Positions 41,715 through 50,245 of a DNA stretch of 64,000 nt are shown here, one piece after another. Numbering within the stretch: the stretch's first letter is position 1; every line of letters starts with the position of its first letter. This DNA is from JAQBZY01 sp038117205 (GTDB lineage Bacteria > Pseudomonadota > Alphaproteobacteria > Rhodospirillales > Casp-alpha2). The notes under the pieces were generated by a model. The model did not search any database. It saw only the letters and a program-made list of their open reading frames with translations, and was not told where the DNA came from. The stretch is from NCBI GenBank assembly GCA_038117205.1, contig JAYOFL010000006.1, positions 1 to 64,000 of the forward strand, written 5' to 3'. A program made the position numbers and the translations under genes.

Positions 41715-43019
41715 ATGAGCCGCAAGATCAATTCCGTCGCCGTGCTGGGCGCCGGCACCATGGGGACCGGCATCGCCGGCCTGGCCGCCGAGCGGGACTG
41801 CAAGGTCCTTCTGCTCGACGTCAGCATGGACGCCGCCGAGAAAGCGTTGAAACGGATCGTCGAGGGCCGCCCGCCCGCCATCGACACGCCCGGCAAGGAA
41901 AAGAACATCGAGCTCGGCACGCTCGCCGACGATCTGGAAAAGATCGCCGACTACGACTGGATCTGCGAGGCCGTGATCGAGGACGTGCAGACGAAACGCG
42001 ACCTGTTCGCCCGCTTCGAGCCGCTCCGCAAGGACGGTTCCGTCGTCAGCACCAACACCTCTGGCATTCCGCTCCGCGACATCACCGAAGGCATGCCGAA
42101 GCGCCTTCTCAAGGACGTCTGCGTCACGCACTTCTTCAACCCGGTGAAGATCATGCGGCTCTGCGAGCTGGTGCCGGGCAAGGAAACCGACGCCGATGTC
42201 GTGGCCGCGTTCCGCGACTATCTGGGCGGCGTCATGGGCAAGGGCGTCGTCAACGCTAAGGACACCGTCAACTTCATCGGCAACCGCATCGGCTGCTTCT
42301 GGATGCTGATGGGTCTGCACGCGGCGACCGAGGCACGGGCGAAGGGGCTCTCGCAGGAACGGATCGACGCGCTGATGTCGGGACCCGTGGGCCTGCCGCC
42401 GACGGGCCTCTACGGCCTGATCGACCTGATCGGCCTCGACGTCATGGACTTTGTCGGCAAGAACCTCGCCATCAATCTGCCGGCCGGCGACATGGGCGCT
42501 GACTTCACAGCCTTCCCGAAGGCCGAGCACGCCATGCTGGAGCGCGGCCAGCTGGGCCGGAAGACCGGCGGCGGCTTCTACCGGCTCGTCAAATTGGACG
42601 ACGGCAACCGCAAGAAGGAAGTGTTCGATCTGGATGCCGGCGATTGGCGCGACGCCACCGACGTGAAGGTGGATGCCGGCATGGACGTGCTGTTCGCAAA
42701 CGACGGCGACGGCGCCTTCGTCTGGAAGATCATGGGTGGCACGCTCGCCTACGCCGCCGATTTGGTGCCGGAAATCTCCGACGACGTGGTCAACGTGGAC
42801 CGCGCCATGCGCTGGGGCTTCGCCTGGGCGAAGGGGCCGTTCGAGATGCTCGACGCGCTCGGCCCGACAAAGTTCCTCGCCAAGTACCGCGAGACGCACG
42901 GCCACACGCCGAACATGTTGGGTGTTCTTGAGAAGGCGGGGGCGGAGACGTTCTACCGCGCCGGCGGCACCGAATTCCTCGGCCTCGACGGGAAGTATCA
43001 CCCGGTTCCGGCGGAGTGA
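41715..43019 (+). CDS. 3-hydroxyacyl-CoA dehydrogenase without the usual enoyl-CoA hydratase half
   Basis: Enzyme of 434 residues with GGGGAGAGAGCGC before its ATG. It has the NAD site VAVLGAGTMGTGIAGL, the active-site stretch THFFNPVKIMRLCELV, GKGVVNAKDTVNFIGNRIG, and a second C-terminal HCDH domain (AYAADLVPEISDDV...RWGFAWAKGPFEMLDA). Related alphaproteobacterial proteins are about 770 residues, with an enoyl-CoA hydratase domain starting where this one ends (KYHPVPAE). The end looks natural; no hydratase-like sequence continues in any frame. It should oxidise 3-hydroxyacyl-CoA in beta-oxidation, perhaps downstream of the Lva-like operon nearby. Confidence 0.88.
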   Translation: MSRKINSVAVLGAGTMGTGIAGLAAERDCKVLLLDVSMDAAEKALKRIVEGRPPAIDTPGKEKNIELGTLADDLEKIADYDWICEAVIEDVQTKRDLFARFEPLRKDGSVVSTNTSGIPLRDITEGMPKRLLKDVCVTHFFNPVKIMRLCELVPGKETDADVVAAFRDYLGGVMGKGVVNAKDTVNFIGNRIGCFWMLMGLHAATEARAKGLSQERIDALMSGPVGLPPTGLYGLIDLIGLDVMDFVGKNLAINLPAGDMGADFTAFPKAEHAMLERGQLGRKTGGGFYRLVKLDDGNRKKEVFDLDAGDWRDATDVKVDAGMDVLFANDGDGAFVWKIMGGTLAYAADLVPEISDDVVNVDRAMRWGFAWAKGPFEMLDALGPTKFLAKYRETHGHTPNMLGVLEKAGAETFYRAGGTEFLGLDGKYHPVPAE

Positions 43020-43022
43020 CGT

Positions 43023-43667
43023 CTACTCGGCGGCGGAGGCTTTCTCCGCCAGCACCTGCTCGAACGCCTGCACGAAGGTTTCCGGCGCCTGCGCGCCCGA
43101 GATGCCGTACTTGTTGTCGATGACGTAGAACGGCACGCCCTCGATGCCGAGGTGGCGCGCTTCCGCGTCGGCGCGGAGCACGTCTTCGCGGTCCTCATCG
43201 CCCTGCAGATAGGCGCGGACCGTGTCGGCGTCGAGGCCGGCGCTTTCGGCGACGCCGACCAGCGTTTCCGAATCGCCGATGTCCTTCCCCTCGAAGAAGA
43301 AGGCCGCGAACAGCGCCTCCACGACGGAATCGATCCGGCCCGCGCGGGCCGCGAAGGCGATCAGCCGGTGCGCATCGACCGTGTTCGGCGAACGCTTGAT
43401 GAGATCGAAGCGGAAATCCAGGTCCTCCGTCTTGCCGACGCCGGAAACCCGCTCGTAGACGCCCTGGGCCCGTTCCTTGGAGCCGAACTTGGCGGCCGTG
43501 AACTCTGCCCGGTCGGCGCCTTCCTTCGGCATGTGCGGATGCAACTGGAACGGCCGCCAGGAAATCGTGAGGTCCGGGATGGGTTTCGCCGCCAGGGCCT
43601 TTTCGAGCCGGCGCTTGCCGATCAGGCACCACGGGCAGACCGGGTCGGAAAAGATGTCGATGTGCAT
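43023..43667 (-). CDS. DsbA-family (FrnE-like) oxidoreductase
   Basis: Thioredoxin-fold protein of 214 residues. CPWC at 11-14 follows HIDIFSDPV, and WRPFQLHPHMPKEG, the helical insertion and EGVPFYVIDNKYGISGAQ (cis-Pro loop) are the FrnE/polyketide-DsbA pattern. There is no signal peptide, so it acts in the cytoplasm as an isomerase or disulfide reductase rather than in periplasmic folding. It is convergent with the 3-hydroxyacyl-CoA dehydrogenase gene, with stops 3 bp apart. Confidence 0.9.
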   Translation of the reverse strand: MHIDIFSDPVCPWCLIGKRRLEKALAAKPIPDLTISWRPFQLHPHMPKEGADRAEFTAAKFGSKERAQGVYERVSGVGKTEDLDFRFDLIKRSPNTVDAHRLIAFAARAGRIDSVVEALFAAFFFEGKDIGDSETLVGVAESAGLDADTVRAYLQGDEDREDVLRADAEARHLGIEGVPFYVIDNKYGISGAQAPETFVQAFEQVLAEKASAAE

Positions 43668-43776
43668 GGCGGTTTCCTCGGTTGCGGTCTCTTTAAGGTG
43701 CGTACTTGAAAGTAGAATACAAGTGCGGAGGCCCTGGAAATATCGATCTTATCGAAATCGAGTTGAGCGGACATGG

Positions 43777-43985
43777 ATCCCGGATCAAGTCCGGGATGAC
43801 GTAGGAGAATGGAAGCCCGCCTGCCCCGGGCTTGACCCGGGGTCACCCCGGGCTCGTCCCGGGGTCCACTCTCTGGGTCGCGTTCCGTGTCTGAGTGTGA
43901 ACCCCGGAATAAATCCGGGGTGACGAAATGGTGGGAATGCGGCGTTTGCTCGCACTCATCCGTCGCCCCGGACTTGATCCGGGGC
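43777..43985. repeat. cluster of five GC-rich palindromic repeats
   Basis: Five near-identical 19-21-bp inverted repeats lie in 209 bp: 43777-43797 (ATCCCGGA-N5-TCCGGGAT), 43824-43842, 43845-43865, 43901-43921 and 43965-43985 (GCCCCGGA-N5-TCCGGGGC). Several are followed by TGAC or TCAC. Each could form a stem of 7-8 bp with a five-base loop. The whole 402-bp gap (43668-44069) between the DsbA-like gene and the Lva-like operon holds no gene. The element is the dispersed palindrome common in alphaproteobacterial genomes. It may also end transcription of the convergent or tandem genes. Confidence 0.85.
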
Positions 43986-44069
43986 CCATGCGGAAAATGG
44001 TCTCGATCGGCTAAGCAGCAGTTTCCAGGGCGCCGAGGACCACGCTTGCGGAAGCGTGACGAAATTTGC

Positions 44070-45416
44070 TCAACGTTCCAGCGCGCGCGGGTTGCTCTCG
44101 GCGAGCGTCGCTTCGACGGAAATGATCAGTTCCGCGAAGACGTCGGGCGTGAGCCCGGCCTTGCCGGCGCGGATGCGTGCCGCCAGATCCCGCCGGACGT
44201 CCGAGCCCGCCGCCGTGTCGAGGCCCAGGCCGTCGATCTGCCGGCCGACGATGGCCATGGCGTTCGCCGCCATCAGCGCCTTGTACTTCGCCTCGCCCGA
44301 CAAACCTTTCGCGACGTCGTTCCGAAGCGTTTCCCGCGCGATGTTGAGCAGCGCCGCGAGCGACGGCGAAGGCCGGTAGCGGGCGCGAAGCTCGCCGGCG
44401 TCGACGCCGGCGCGGCCGCCATCGGGTGCCGTCATGCGGAGGATTTCAAGCTCCAGCTCCGGGACGATGTGTCCCGTCAGGGCCAACTCCAGGTTTCGTT
44501 CGCCACCGGTGACGAAACGGTCCGCCTGCTGCAACGCGATCACCGCCCAGCGCATGTGTCCCATCACCTGCCAATAGGGGATGGCGGCGCGGTCGACTGT
44601 TTTGCCGGAGACTTCCTTGTAACCCTTGATGAACGCGTCCAGCGAGCCGGCGCCGCCGGCTTCCCGTTCCACGCCGCCGCCGAAGCGCCAGCACTTGGCG
44701 GTGAACCAGCCGATATCCTCCATCGGGTCGGACAGGCCGGCGAATTCCCAGTCCAGGATCGCCGTCAGCTTGCCGTCCTCGACCAGATAGTTGCCGGTGC
44801 GGAAGTCTCGGTGGCAGAAGGTGACGGTCTGCGTCGCGGGCGCGTTCTTCTCCAGCCACGCCAGGCCCCATTCGAGGGCGGGATGCGCTTCCGGAAATTC
44901 GTCCAGGTGCCGGCGATAGTCGGCGATGCTGGCGGCGGTCGGCGTCGGCTGGGGGCTTTCCAGGAACGTAAGCGCTTCCGCGCCCTGGATGGCGTGAATG
45001 CGCGCCAGGTTGCGGCCGAGATCGGCGACAAGCTCTTCGTTCAGCGGCCCCTTGGTGAGCGGCTGGCGGAGCGACGCGCCCGGCACCCGGTGCATCAGGA
45101 AGAACGGCGAGCCGAGCACGCTCGTATCCTCGCACAGCACGCACGGCGTCGGCACCAGGACGCCGCCCTTGTGCGCCAGCTTGAGGATATGGAACTCGGC
45201 GGCGCGGCCGTGGCTGACGGCGACGCCGGAAGGCGCGTCCTTCCGCAGCACCAGATCGGGGCTGCCTTTCCATTCGCCGTCGGCGACGTCGAGCAGCACG
45301 CGCCAGTTCTCCTGGATGGCGCCGCCGGACAGCAGCGACATCTCGCGGATCGTCACGGCGCCGCCGGCGGCGGCGGAGAGCCAGGCCGTCAGGCGTTCGG
45401 TCGCTTCGGCGTTCAT
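44070..45416 (-). CDS. APH-family kinase fused to a DUF6285 domain (LvaA-LvaB-like)
   Basis: Protein of 448 residues from the ATG at 45414-45416, which overlaps the stop of the acyl-CoA dehydrogenase gene by one base. Residues 1-330 form an aminoglycoside-phosphotransferase-type kinase: catalytic CHRDFRTGN (His202, Asp204, Asn209) and metal Asp222 in ILDWEFAGLSDP. Residues about 348-448 (RPSPSLAALLNIARETLR..., ALMAANAMAIVGRQ) look like DUF6285, the fold of LvaB. In Pseudomonas putida LvaA phosphorylates 4-hydroxyvaleryl-CoA with LvaB as a separate helper; here the two appear fused. The operon also has LvaC-, LvaD- and LvaE-like genes. Confidence 0.82.
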   Translation of the reverse strand: MNAEATERLTAWLSAAAGGAVTIREMSLLSGGAIQENWRVLLDVADGEWKGSPDLVLRKDAPSGVAVSHGRAAEFHILKLAHKGGVLVPTPCVLCEDTSVLGSPFFLMHRVPGASLRQPLTKGPLNEELVADLGRNLARIHAIQGAEALTFLESPQPTPTAASIADYRRHLDEFPEAHPALEWGLAWLEKNAPATQTVTFCHRDFRTGNYLVEDGKLTAILDWEFAGLSDPMEDIGWFTAKCWRFGGGVEREAGGAGSLDAFIKGYKEVSGKTVDRAAIPYWQVMGHMRWAVIALQQADRFVTGGERNLELALTGHIVPELELEILRMTAPDGGRAGVDAGELRARYRPSPSLAALLNIARETLRNDVAKGLSGEAKYKALMAANAMAIVGRQIDGLGLDTAAGSDVRRDLAARIRAGKAGLTPDVFAELIISVEATLAESNPRALER

Positions 45417-46627
45417 CAGGCGTCCGGCGCTCCCCAACTCCAGAAATCGAGGCCGTTCTCGCGCAGGAGCCCGGCCAGCACCATCTTGTGCACTTCCGAG
45501 GCGCCGTCGACCAGCCGCGCCTGCCGGGCGTAGCGGTAGATCCATTCCAGCACCGTGTCCTTGGAATAGCCCTTGGCGCCGCAAAGCTGGATCGCCGTGT
45601 CGACGGCCTGATGCAGGGCGTCGGCGACGACGACCTTGGCCATGGAGACTTCCTTGCGGCCGCGCGAGCCCTGATCGAGCGCCCAGGCGGCGCGCATGGT
45701 GAGCAACCGGCTGATGTCGATGGCCATGGCGGCATCGCCCAGCAGCATCTGCACGCTTTCCTTGTCGATCAGTTTCTGGCCGAAGGCTTCCCGCTCGGCG
45801 ATGTACTCGCCGGCGATCTCGAGGGAGCGCTTGGCGAGGCCGGTCCAGCGCATGCAGTGCGTGAGCCGCGCCGTGGCGAGCCGGATCTGCACGCACTTCA
45901 TGCCTTCGCCGACACCCATCAGGCGGTTCTCGTCCGGGATCTCCAGGCCGTCGAAAGTGAGCTCGCAATGACCGCCGTGCTCCTCCGGACCCATGATCGG
46001 GACGCGGCGCTCGATCTTCCAGCCCGGCTGATCCTTGTGATAGAGGAACGCCGTCAGGTTGCGGCGATGGTCGTCGGAGGTGCGGGCGAGAAGGATGAAA
46101 TGGTCCGCGGCCTCGGCGCCGGTGATGAACCACTTGCGGCCGTGCACGATCCACTTGTCGCCCTTCTGGACGGCGCGGGTCTGCATCATGCCGGCCGGGT
46201 CGGAGCCGGCGCCCGGCGCCGGTTCGGTCATGACGATGGAGGACCGCACCTTGCCGTCGATGATCGGCTGTAGCCACTTGTCCTTCTGCGCGTCGGTCGC
46301 AACCTTGTTGAGGACGAACATGTTGCCGTCGTCCGGCGCCGCGGCGTTGAAGACGGCCGGGCCGAAGATGGAGCGGTTCATTTCCTCGTAGCAGGCGGCC
46401 ATGCCGACGGTCGAGAACCCCCGGCCGCCGCGCTCCTTCGGCATGGAGAGCGCCCACAGCTTCGCCTTCCGCGCTTCGGCGCGGAGCTTGTCCAGAAGGG
46501 GCTCCGCGATGTTCTCGTGGTCGTCGTAGCTGGCCGGATCGGATTCCAACGGAATGATGCGCTGGTCGACGAAGGCGCGGATGGCGCGCCGTGTTTCCTC
46601 GACCTCCTGGGGAAGCGTGAAGTCCAT
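45416..46627 (-). CDS. acyl-CoA dehydrogenase (ACAD10/11-like, LvaC-like)
   Basis: Flavoenzyme of 403 residues. Seen: N-terminal helical domain (DFTLPQEVEETRRAIRAFVDQ), FAD/substrate-site VMTEPAPGAGSDPAGM, WFITGAEAADHFILLA and the C-terminal IQLCGAKGYSKDTVLEWIYRYAR. In Lva/ACAD11-type systems such an enzyme eliminates phosphate from a 4-phosphoacyl-CoA and forms an enoyl-CoA instead of, or besides, a simple dehydrogenation. The direct coupling to an APH-type kinase gene is the classical context for that chemistry. Confidence 0.88.
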   Translation of the reverse strand: MDFTLPQEVEETRRAIRAFVDQRIIPLESDPASYDDHENIAEPLLDKLRAEARKAKLWALSMPKERGGRGFSTVGMAACYEEMNRSIFGPAVFNAAAPDDGNMFVLNKVATDAQKDKWLQPIIDGKVRSSIVMTEPAPGAGSDPAGMMQTRAVQKGDKWIVHGRKWFITGAEAADHFILLARTSDDHRRNLTAFLYHKDQPGWKIERRVPIMGPEEHGGHCELTFDGLEIPDENRLMGVGEGMKCVQIRLATARLTHCMRWTGLAKRSLEIAGEYIAEREAFGQKLIDKESVQMLLGDAAMAIDISRLLTMRAAWALDQGSRGRKEVSMAKVVVADALHQAVDTAIQLCGAKGYSKDTVLEWIYRYARQARLVDGASEVHKMVLAGLLRENGLDFWSWGAPDA

Positions 46628-46718
46628 TTTGCGTCTCCGCGATTGCTGCCGGATGCCCGCGCGGAACTGCGGACGGCTCTTTAATAGCGCCTCGGCGTGG
46701 GCTTGTCGAAGGATGCGG

Positions 46719-47606
46719 TTAAGTCTTGCGGATCACCGGCCCGACGCCGCCGAAATCCCCGGAAATCGCCTCGCGGATGGGCCAGGCGCCGCCGGAGACG
46801 GCGCGCAGGAAGTCGGCGACGGCGGCGTTGAAGCCGGTCGGCTCTTCCAGGTTGATCAGGTGCCCGGCCTTCGGGAAGCACGCGAGGCCAGCGCTCGGCA
46901 TGGTGCGCTTGAGCCAGACGTTGATGTCGATGCAGGCCTCGTCCTCGTCGCCGATCATCAGGAGCGTCGGGATCGTGCAGGCCTTCAGCGCCGTCTCGAA
47001 ACCCATCAGCGTCGGCCGCTCGCCCTGCACCTTGGAGAGCGTCATGGCCGCGCCGAGGGCGGGGCGGGCCGCCATGTGGTCTCTGAACTCGGCCCAGCCG
47101 CGCGGGTCCTTGCGGCGGAGCTGCGTGCGCGTCGGGCCGTTGGCGAAATCGTCGGCGGGAATGCTTCCCTCGTCGAGGATGCGCTTCGAAAGCTTCTTCG
47201 CCTCGATCGAGAAATTCGCCTGTTGCGTCGTCCATGATCCGGACCCACCGGACGCCGCGACGACGGCGATCACCCGCGTCGGATGTTCGAGCCCGATCCG
47301 GAGCGCCGTGTAGGCACCCATGGACAGACCGATGACGATGGCCTTGTCGATTTTCAGATGATCGAGCACGGCGACCGCGTCGGCGATGACGATGTCCTGG
47401 CCGTAGTCCTTTTCCTCGGTCGGCACGTCGGACGGCGGATAGCCGCGTCCGGCGGTGACGATGCAGCGGTGATCGCGGGTGAAATGCCGGACCTGCTGTT
47501 CCCAACTCCGGTGATCGCCGGCGAATTCGTGCAGGAACAGGATCGGCGTGCCGCTGCCCGTGTCCTCGAAATACAGGTTTACGCCTTGGCGCGTGACGTG
47601 CGGCAT
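46719..47606 (-). CDS. alpha/beta hydrolase
   Basis: Cytoplasmic hydrolase of 295 residues with ILFLHEFAGDHRSWE (oxyanion region), CIVTAGRGYPPSD, nucleophile elbow IGLSMGAYTA, the acid in LMIGDEDEA and the His in FPKAGHLINLEEP. It lies in the Lva-like operon between the SDR and acyl-CoA dehydrogenase genes (91 bp before the latter). It may open a lactone such as gamma-valerolactone to the hydroxy acid, or remove CoA; this is inferred only from context. Confidence 0.86.
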   Translation of the reverse strand: MPHVTRQGVNLYFEDTGSGTPILFLHEFAGDHRSWEQQVRHFTRDHRCIVTAGRGYPPSDVPTEEKDYGQDIVIADAVAVLDHLKIDKAIVIGLSMGAYTALRIGLEHPTRVIAVVAASGGSGSWTTQQANFSIEAKKLSKRILDEGSIPADDFANGPTRTQLRRKDPRGWAEFRDHMAARPALGAAMTLSKVQGERPTLMGFETALKACTIPTLLMIGDEDEACIDINVWLKRTMPSAGLACFPKAGHLINLEEPTGFNAAVADFLRAVSGGAWPIREAISGDFGGVGPVIRKT

Positions 47607-47622
47607 GACCGGAGTTCCTTCT

Positions 47623-48387
47623 TCAGAGACTGCTGACGAGATGACCGCCGTCGACGGGAATGACGGCGCCGGTCATGTAGGAAGAGGCGTCGGAAACGAG
47701 CAGCAGCAGCGGCCCGTCCAGATCCGTCATGCGGCCGACCCGGCGCATGGGGATACGCTTGATCATCGTCTGTCCGACGTCGGAGGCGAGAAAGCCCTGG
47801 TTGATGTCGGTCTCGACGTAACCCGGCGCCAGCGCGTTGACGCGGATGCCGAAGCGGGCGAGTTCCAGGGCCAGCACCTTGGTCATCTGCACGATGCCGG
47901 CCTTCGAGATGGCGTAGGGTGCGACGCCGGGCGAGACGCGGAAGCCGAGGATCGACGCCGTGTTGACGATGACGCCGCCGCCGTTGTCGCGCATCCGCTT
48001 GGCGGTTTCCTGGGCGACGATCCAGGCCCCTTCCAGGTTGGTGTCGACGACCTTGTGCCAATCGTCGTCGGTGACGTCGAGGGCCGCGGCGCCGCTGGCG
48101 ACGCCGGCGTTATTGACGAGGATGTTCGGCACGCCGATTTCGGCCGCCACCTCGTCGAGGGCGGCGGCGACGGTCTCGCGGTCCGTCACGTCCATGCCGA
48201 CGGCGATGGCGCGGCCGCCGGATTTCTCGATCTCGGCGGCAAGCGTCTGCAACCGGTCGCGGCGGCGTGCCGCCACGGCGACGGTGGCGCCGGCGGCGGC
48301 GAGGACGCGCGCCACATGCTCGCCGATCCCGGAGGATGCGCCGCTGACGAAAGCGACGCGCCCGGTCAACAGAGCTTGCGATGTCAT
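47623..48387 (-). CDS. short-chain dehydrogenase/reductase (LvaD-like by context)
   Basis: SDR of 254 residues from the ATG at 48385-48387, overlapping the acyl-CoA synthetase stop (ATGA). It has the NAD(P) motif VSGASSGIGEHVA, NNAGVASG, the catalytic YAISK and the end TGAVIPVDGG. In the Lva pathway LvaD reduces levulinyl-CoA to 4-hydroxyvaleryl-CoA; this gene takes the corresponding place. A 3-hydroxyacyl or 4-oxoacyl substrate is equally possible. Confidence 0.88.
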   Translation of the reverse strand: MTSQALLTGRVAFVSGASSGIGEHVARVLAAAGATVAVAARRRDRLQTLAAEIEKSGGRAIAVGMDVTDRETVAAALDEVAAEIGVPNILVNNAGVASGAAALDVTDDDWHKVVDTNLEGAWIVAQETAKRMRDNGGGVIVNTASILGFRVSPGVAPYAISKAGIVQMTKVLALELARFGIRVNALAPGYVETDINQGFLASDVGQTMIKRIPMRRVGRMTDLDGPLLLLVSDASSYMTGAVIPVDGGHLVSSL

Positions 48388-50078
48388 GCGGACGTATTCT
48401 CCTCGGTGGCGCCTTCCGGCGGCGCGGCGGCGATCTCCTTGGCGGTCTCGCGCAGGACGAACTTCTGTATCTTGCCGGTGGAGGTCTTCGGCAGCGGTCC
48501 GAACACGATCCTGGCCGGCGCCTTGAAGCGGGCCATCCGGTCCTTGCACCAGTCGATCAGTTCCTTGGCGTCGAGGGTCGTTTCCGCCGCGCCGATCCGC
48601 GTGACGAAGGCGCACGGCACCTCGCCCCACTTCTCGTCCGGCATGGCGACGACGGCGCATTCCATGACGCCCGGATGCTTGTAGAGGCATTCCTCGACCT
48701 CGAGGGACGAGATGTTCTCGCCGCCGGAAATGATGATGTCCTTGGAGCGGTCCTTGATCTCGACATAGCCGTCGGGATGCATGACCGCCAGATCGCCGGT
48801 GTGGTACCAGCCGCCCTTGAACGCTTCGGCGGTCGCCGCGGGGTTCTTCAGGTATCCGCGCATGACGGTGTTGGAGCGCAGCATGATCTCGCCGATGGTC
48901 TCGCCGTCGGCCGGGACTTCGTTCATTGTACCGGGATCGCGCACGGTCTGGTCGAAGAGCGTCGGGTAGCGCACGCCCTGGCGCGATATCTTGAGCGCCT
49001 TGGCCTCCAGATCGAGACCGTCCCATTCGTCCTGCCAGGCGCAGACGGTGGAGGGGCCGTAAGATTCCGTCAGGCCGTAGAGGTGCGTCACATGGAAGCC
49101 CATGGCTTCCATCTTGGCGATGACGGCGCTCGGCGGAGCGGCGCCGCCGGTCGCGACCTCGATGGTGTGGGCGAACTTGCGCTTCACGTCGTCCGGCGCG
49201 TGCACCAGCATGTTGAGGACGATCGGCGCGCCGCACATGTGCGTGACGCGGTGCTCCTCGATCAGCGGGAAGATCAGCGCCGGGTCCACCTTGCGGAGGC
49301 AGACGTGCGTGCCGCCGACGGCGGTCACGGCCCACGGGTAGGACCAGCCGTTGCAATGGAACATGGGCAGCGTCCAAAGATAGACGCTCTCCGAACCCAG
49401 CCGGAAGACCAGCGCGTTGCCGAGCGCGTTCAGGAACGCGCCCCGGTAATTGTAGACCACGCCCTTCGGGTTGCCGGTGGTGCCCGACGTGTAGTTGAGG
49501 CAGATCGCCTGCCATTCCTCGGCCGGCGGCTGCCATTGGAAGTCCGGATCGCCCCCCTCCAGGAACCGCTCGTAGGTCATGTCGCCGATCAGCCGGCCGG
49601 CGTCGGCCAGCGGGTCGTCGACGTCGATGACGACGATCTCGCCGCCGGTACGCATGGCCAGCGCGTCGGAAATGACGCTCGAATACTCCCGGTCGGTGAT
49701 CAGCACCTTGCTTTCGGCGTGATCGAGGATGAACGCCAGGGTGTGCGCGTCGAGCCGGTAGTTGAGCGCGTTCAGGACCGCGCCCGACATCGGTACGCCG
49801 TAATGCGCCTCCAACAGCGCCGGCGCGTTCGGCGACATGACGGAAACCGTATCGCCCTTGCCGATGCCGAGCTTGCCGAGCGCCGACGCCAGCCGCTTGC
49901 ACCGGCGGTCGAACTCGCGCCAGGTGGTCCGGTGCGGGCCGTGAATGACGGCGGTCCGGTCGGGATAGACACGGGCCGCCCAGTCCAGAAAGGAAAGCGG
50001 TGTCAGCGGCTGGAAGTTGGCGGCATTCCGGTCGAGACCGGTGTCGTAGATGGATGCGGATGGCGGCTGTTCGGCCAC
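48384..50078 (-). CDS. AMP-dependent acyl-CoA synthetase (LvaE-like by context)
   Basis: Ligase of 564 residues from a GTG at 50076-50078 with GGGGAGGACGCC before it; longer in-frame starts have no ribosome site and lack similarity. Seen: P-loop YTSGTTGNPKG, LPMFHCNGWSYPW, LYGLTESYGPS, GWYHTGDLAVMHPDGYVEIKDR split by the hinge, and the acetyl-lysine site KTSTGKIQKF. The first gene of a five-gene operon, it should activate the incoming acid with CoA at the start of the 4-hydroxy/4-oxoacid route. Confidence 0.9.
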   Translation of the reverse strand: MAEQPPSASIYDTGLDRNAANFQPLTPLSFLDWAARVYPDRTAVIHGPHRTTWREFDRRCKRLASALGKLGIGKGDTVSVMSPNAPALLEAHYGVPMSGAVLNALNYRLDAHTLAFILDHAESKVLITDREYSSVISDALAMRTGGEIVVIDVDDPLADAGRLIGDMTYERFLEGGDPDFQWQPPAEEWQAICLNYTSGTTGNPKGVVYNYRGAFLNALGNALVFRLGSESVYLWTLPMFHCNGWSYPWAVTAVGGTHVCLRKVDPALIFPLIEEHRVTHMCGAPIVLNMLVHAPDDVKRKFAHTIEVATGGAAPPSAVIAKMEAMGFHVTHLYGLTESYGPSTVCAWQDEWDGLDLEAKALKISRQGVRYPTLFDQTVRDPGTMNEVPADGETIGEIMLRSNTVMRGYLKNPAATAEAFKGGWYHTGDLAVMHPDGYVEIKDRSKDIIISGGENISSLEVEECLYKHPGVMECAVVAMPDEKWGEVPCAFVTRIGAAETTLDAKELIDWCKDRMARFKAPARIVFGPLPKTSTGKIQKFVLRETAKEIAAAPPEGATEENTSA

Positions 50079-50245
50079 GGCGTCCTCCCCGGAGTTTAGC
50101 TGTGTTCTTGTTGTGCCAGAGAGATAGCATCCCGGAGCGGGTGGCGGAAGGGCGGAGAGCCGCCATTCCACCACGCCGCATGGACAACGCCGTTGCAGCA
50201 TGATTTAGTCCCGGGTCGAGGGAGCCCAGAAAGAGCGATACCTTC

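Noticed and set aside
44070..46457. A 795-codon frame that would fuse the kinase to an upstream acyl-CoA dehydrogenase-like protein
   Set aside because: The true dehydrogenase is read in another frame (45416-46627). The kinase has its own ATG at 45416, so this is not an ACAD10/11-type full fusion.
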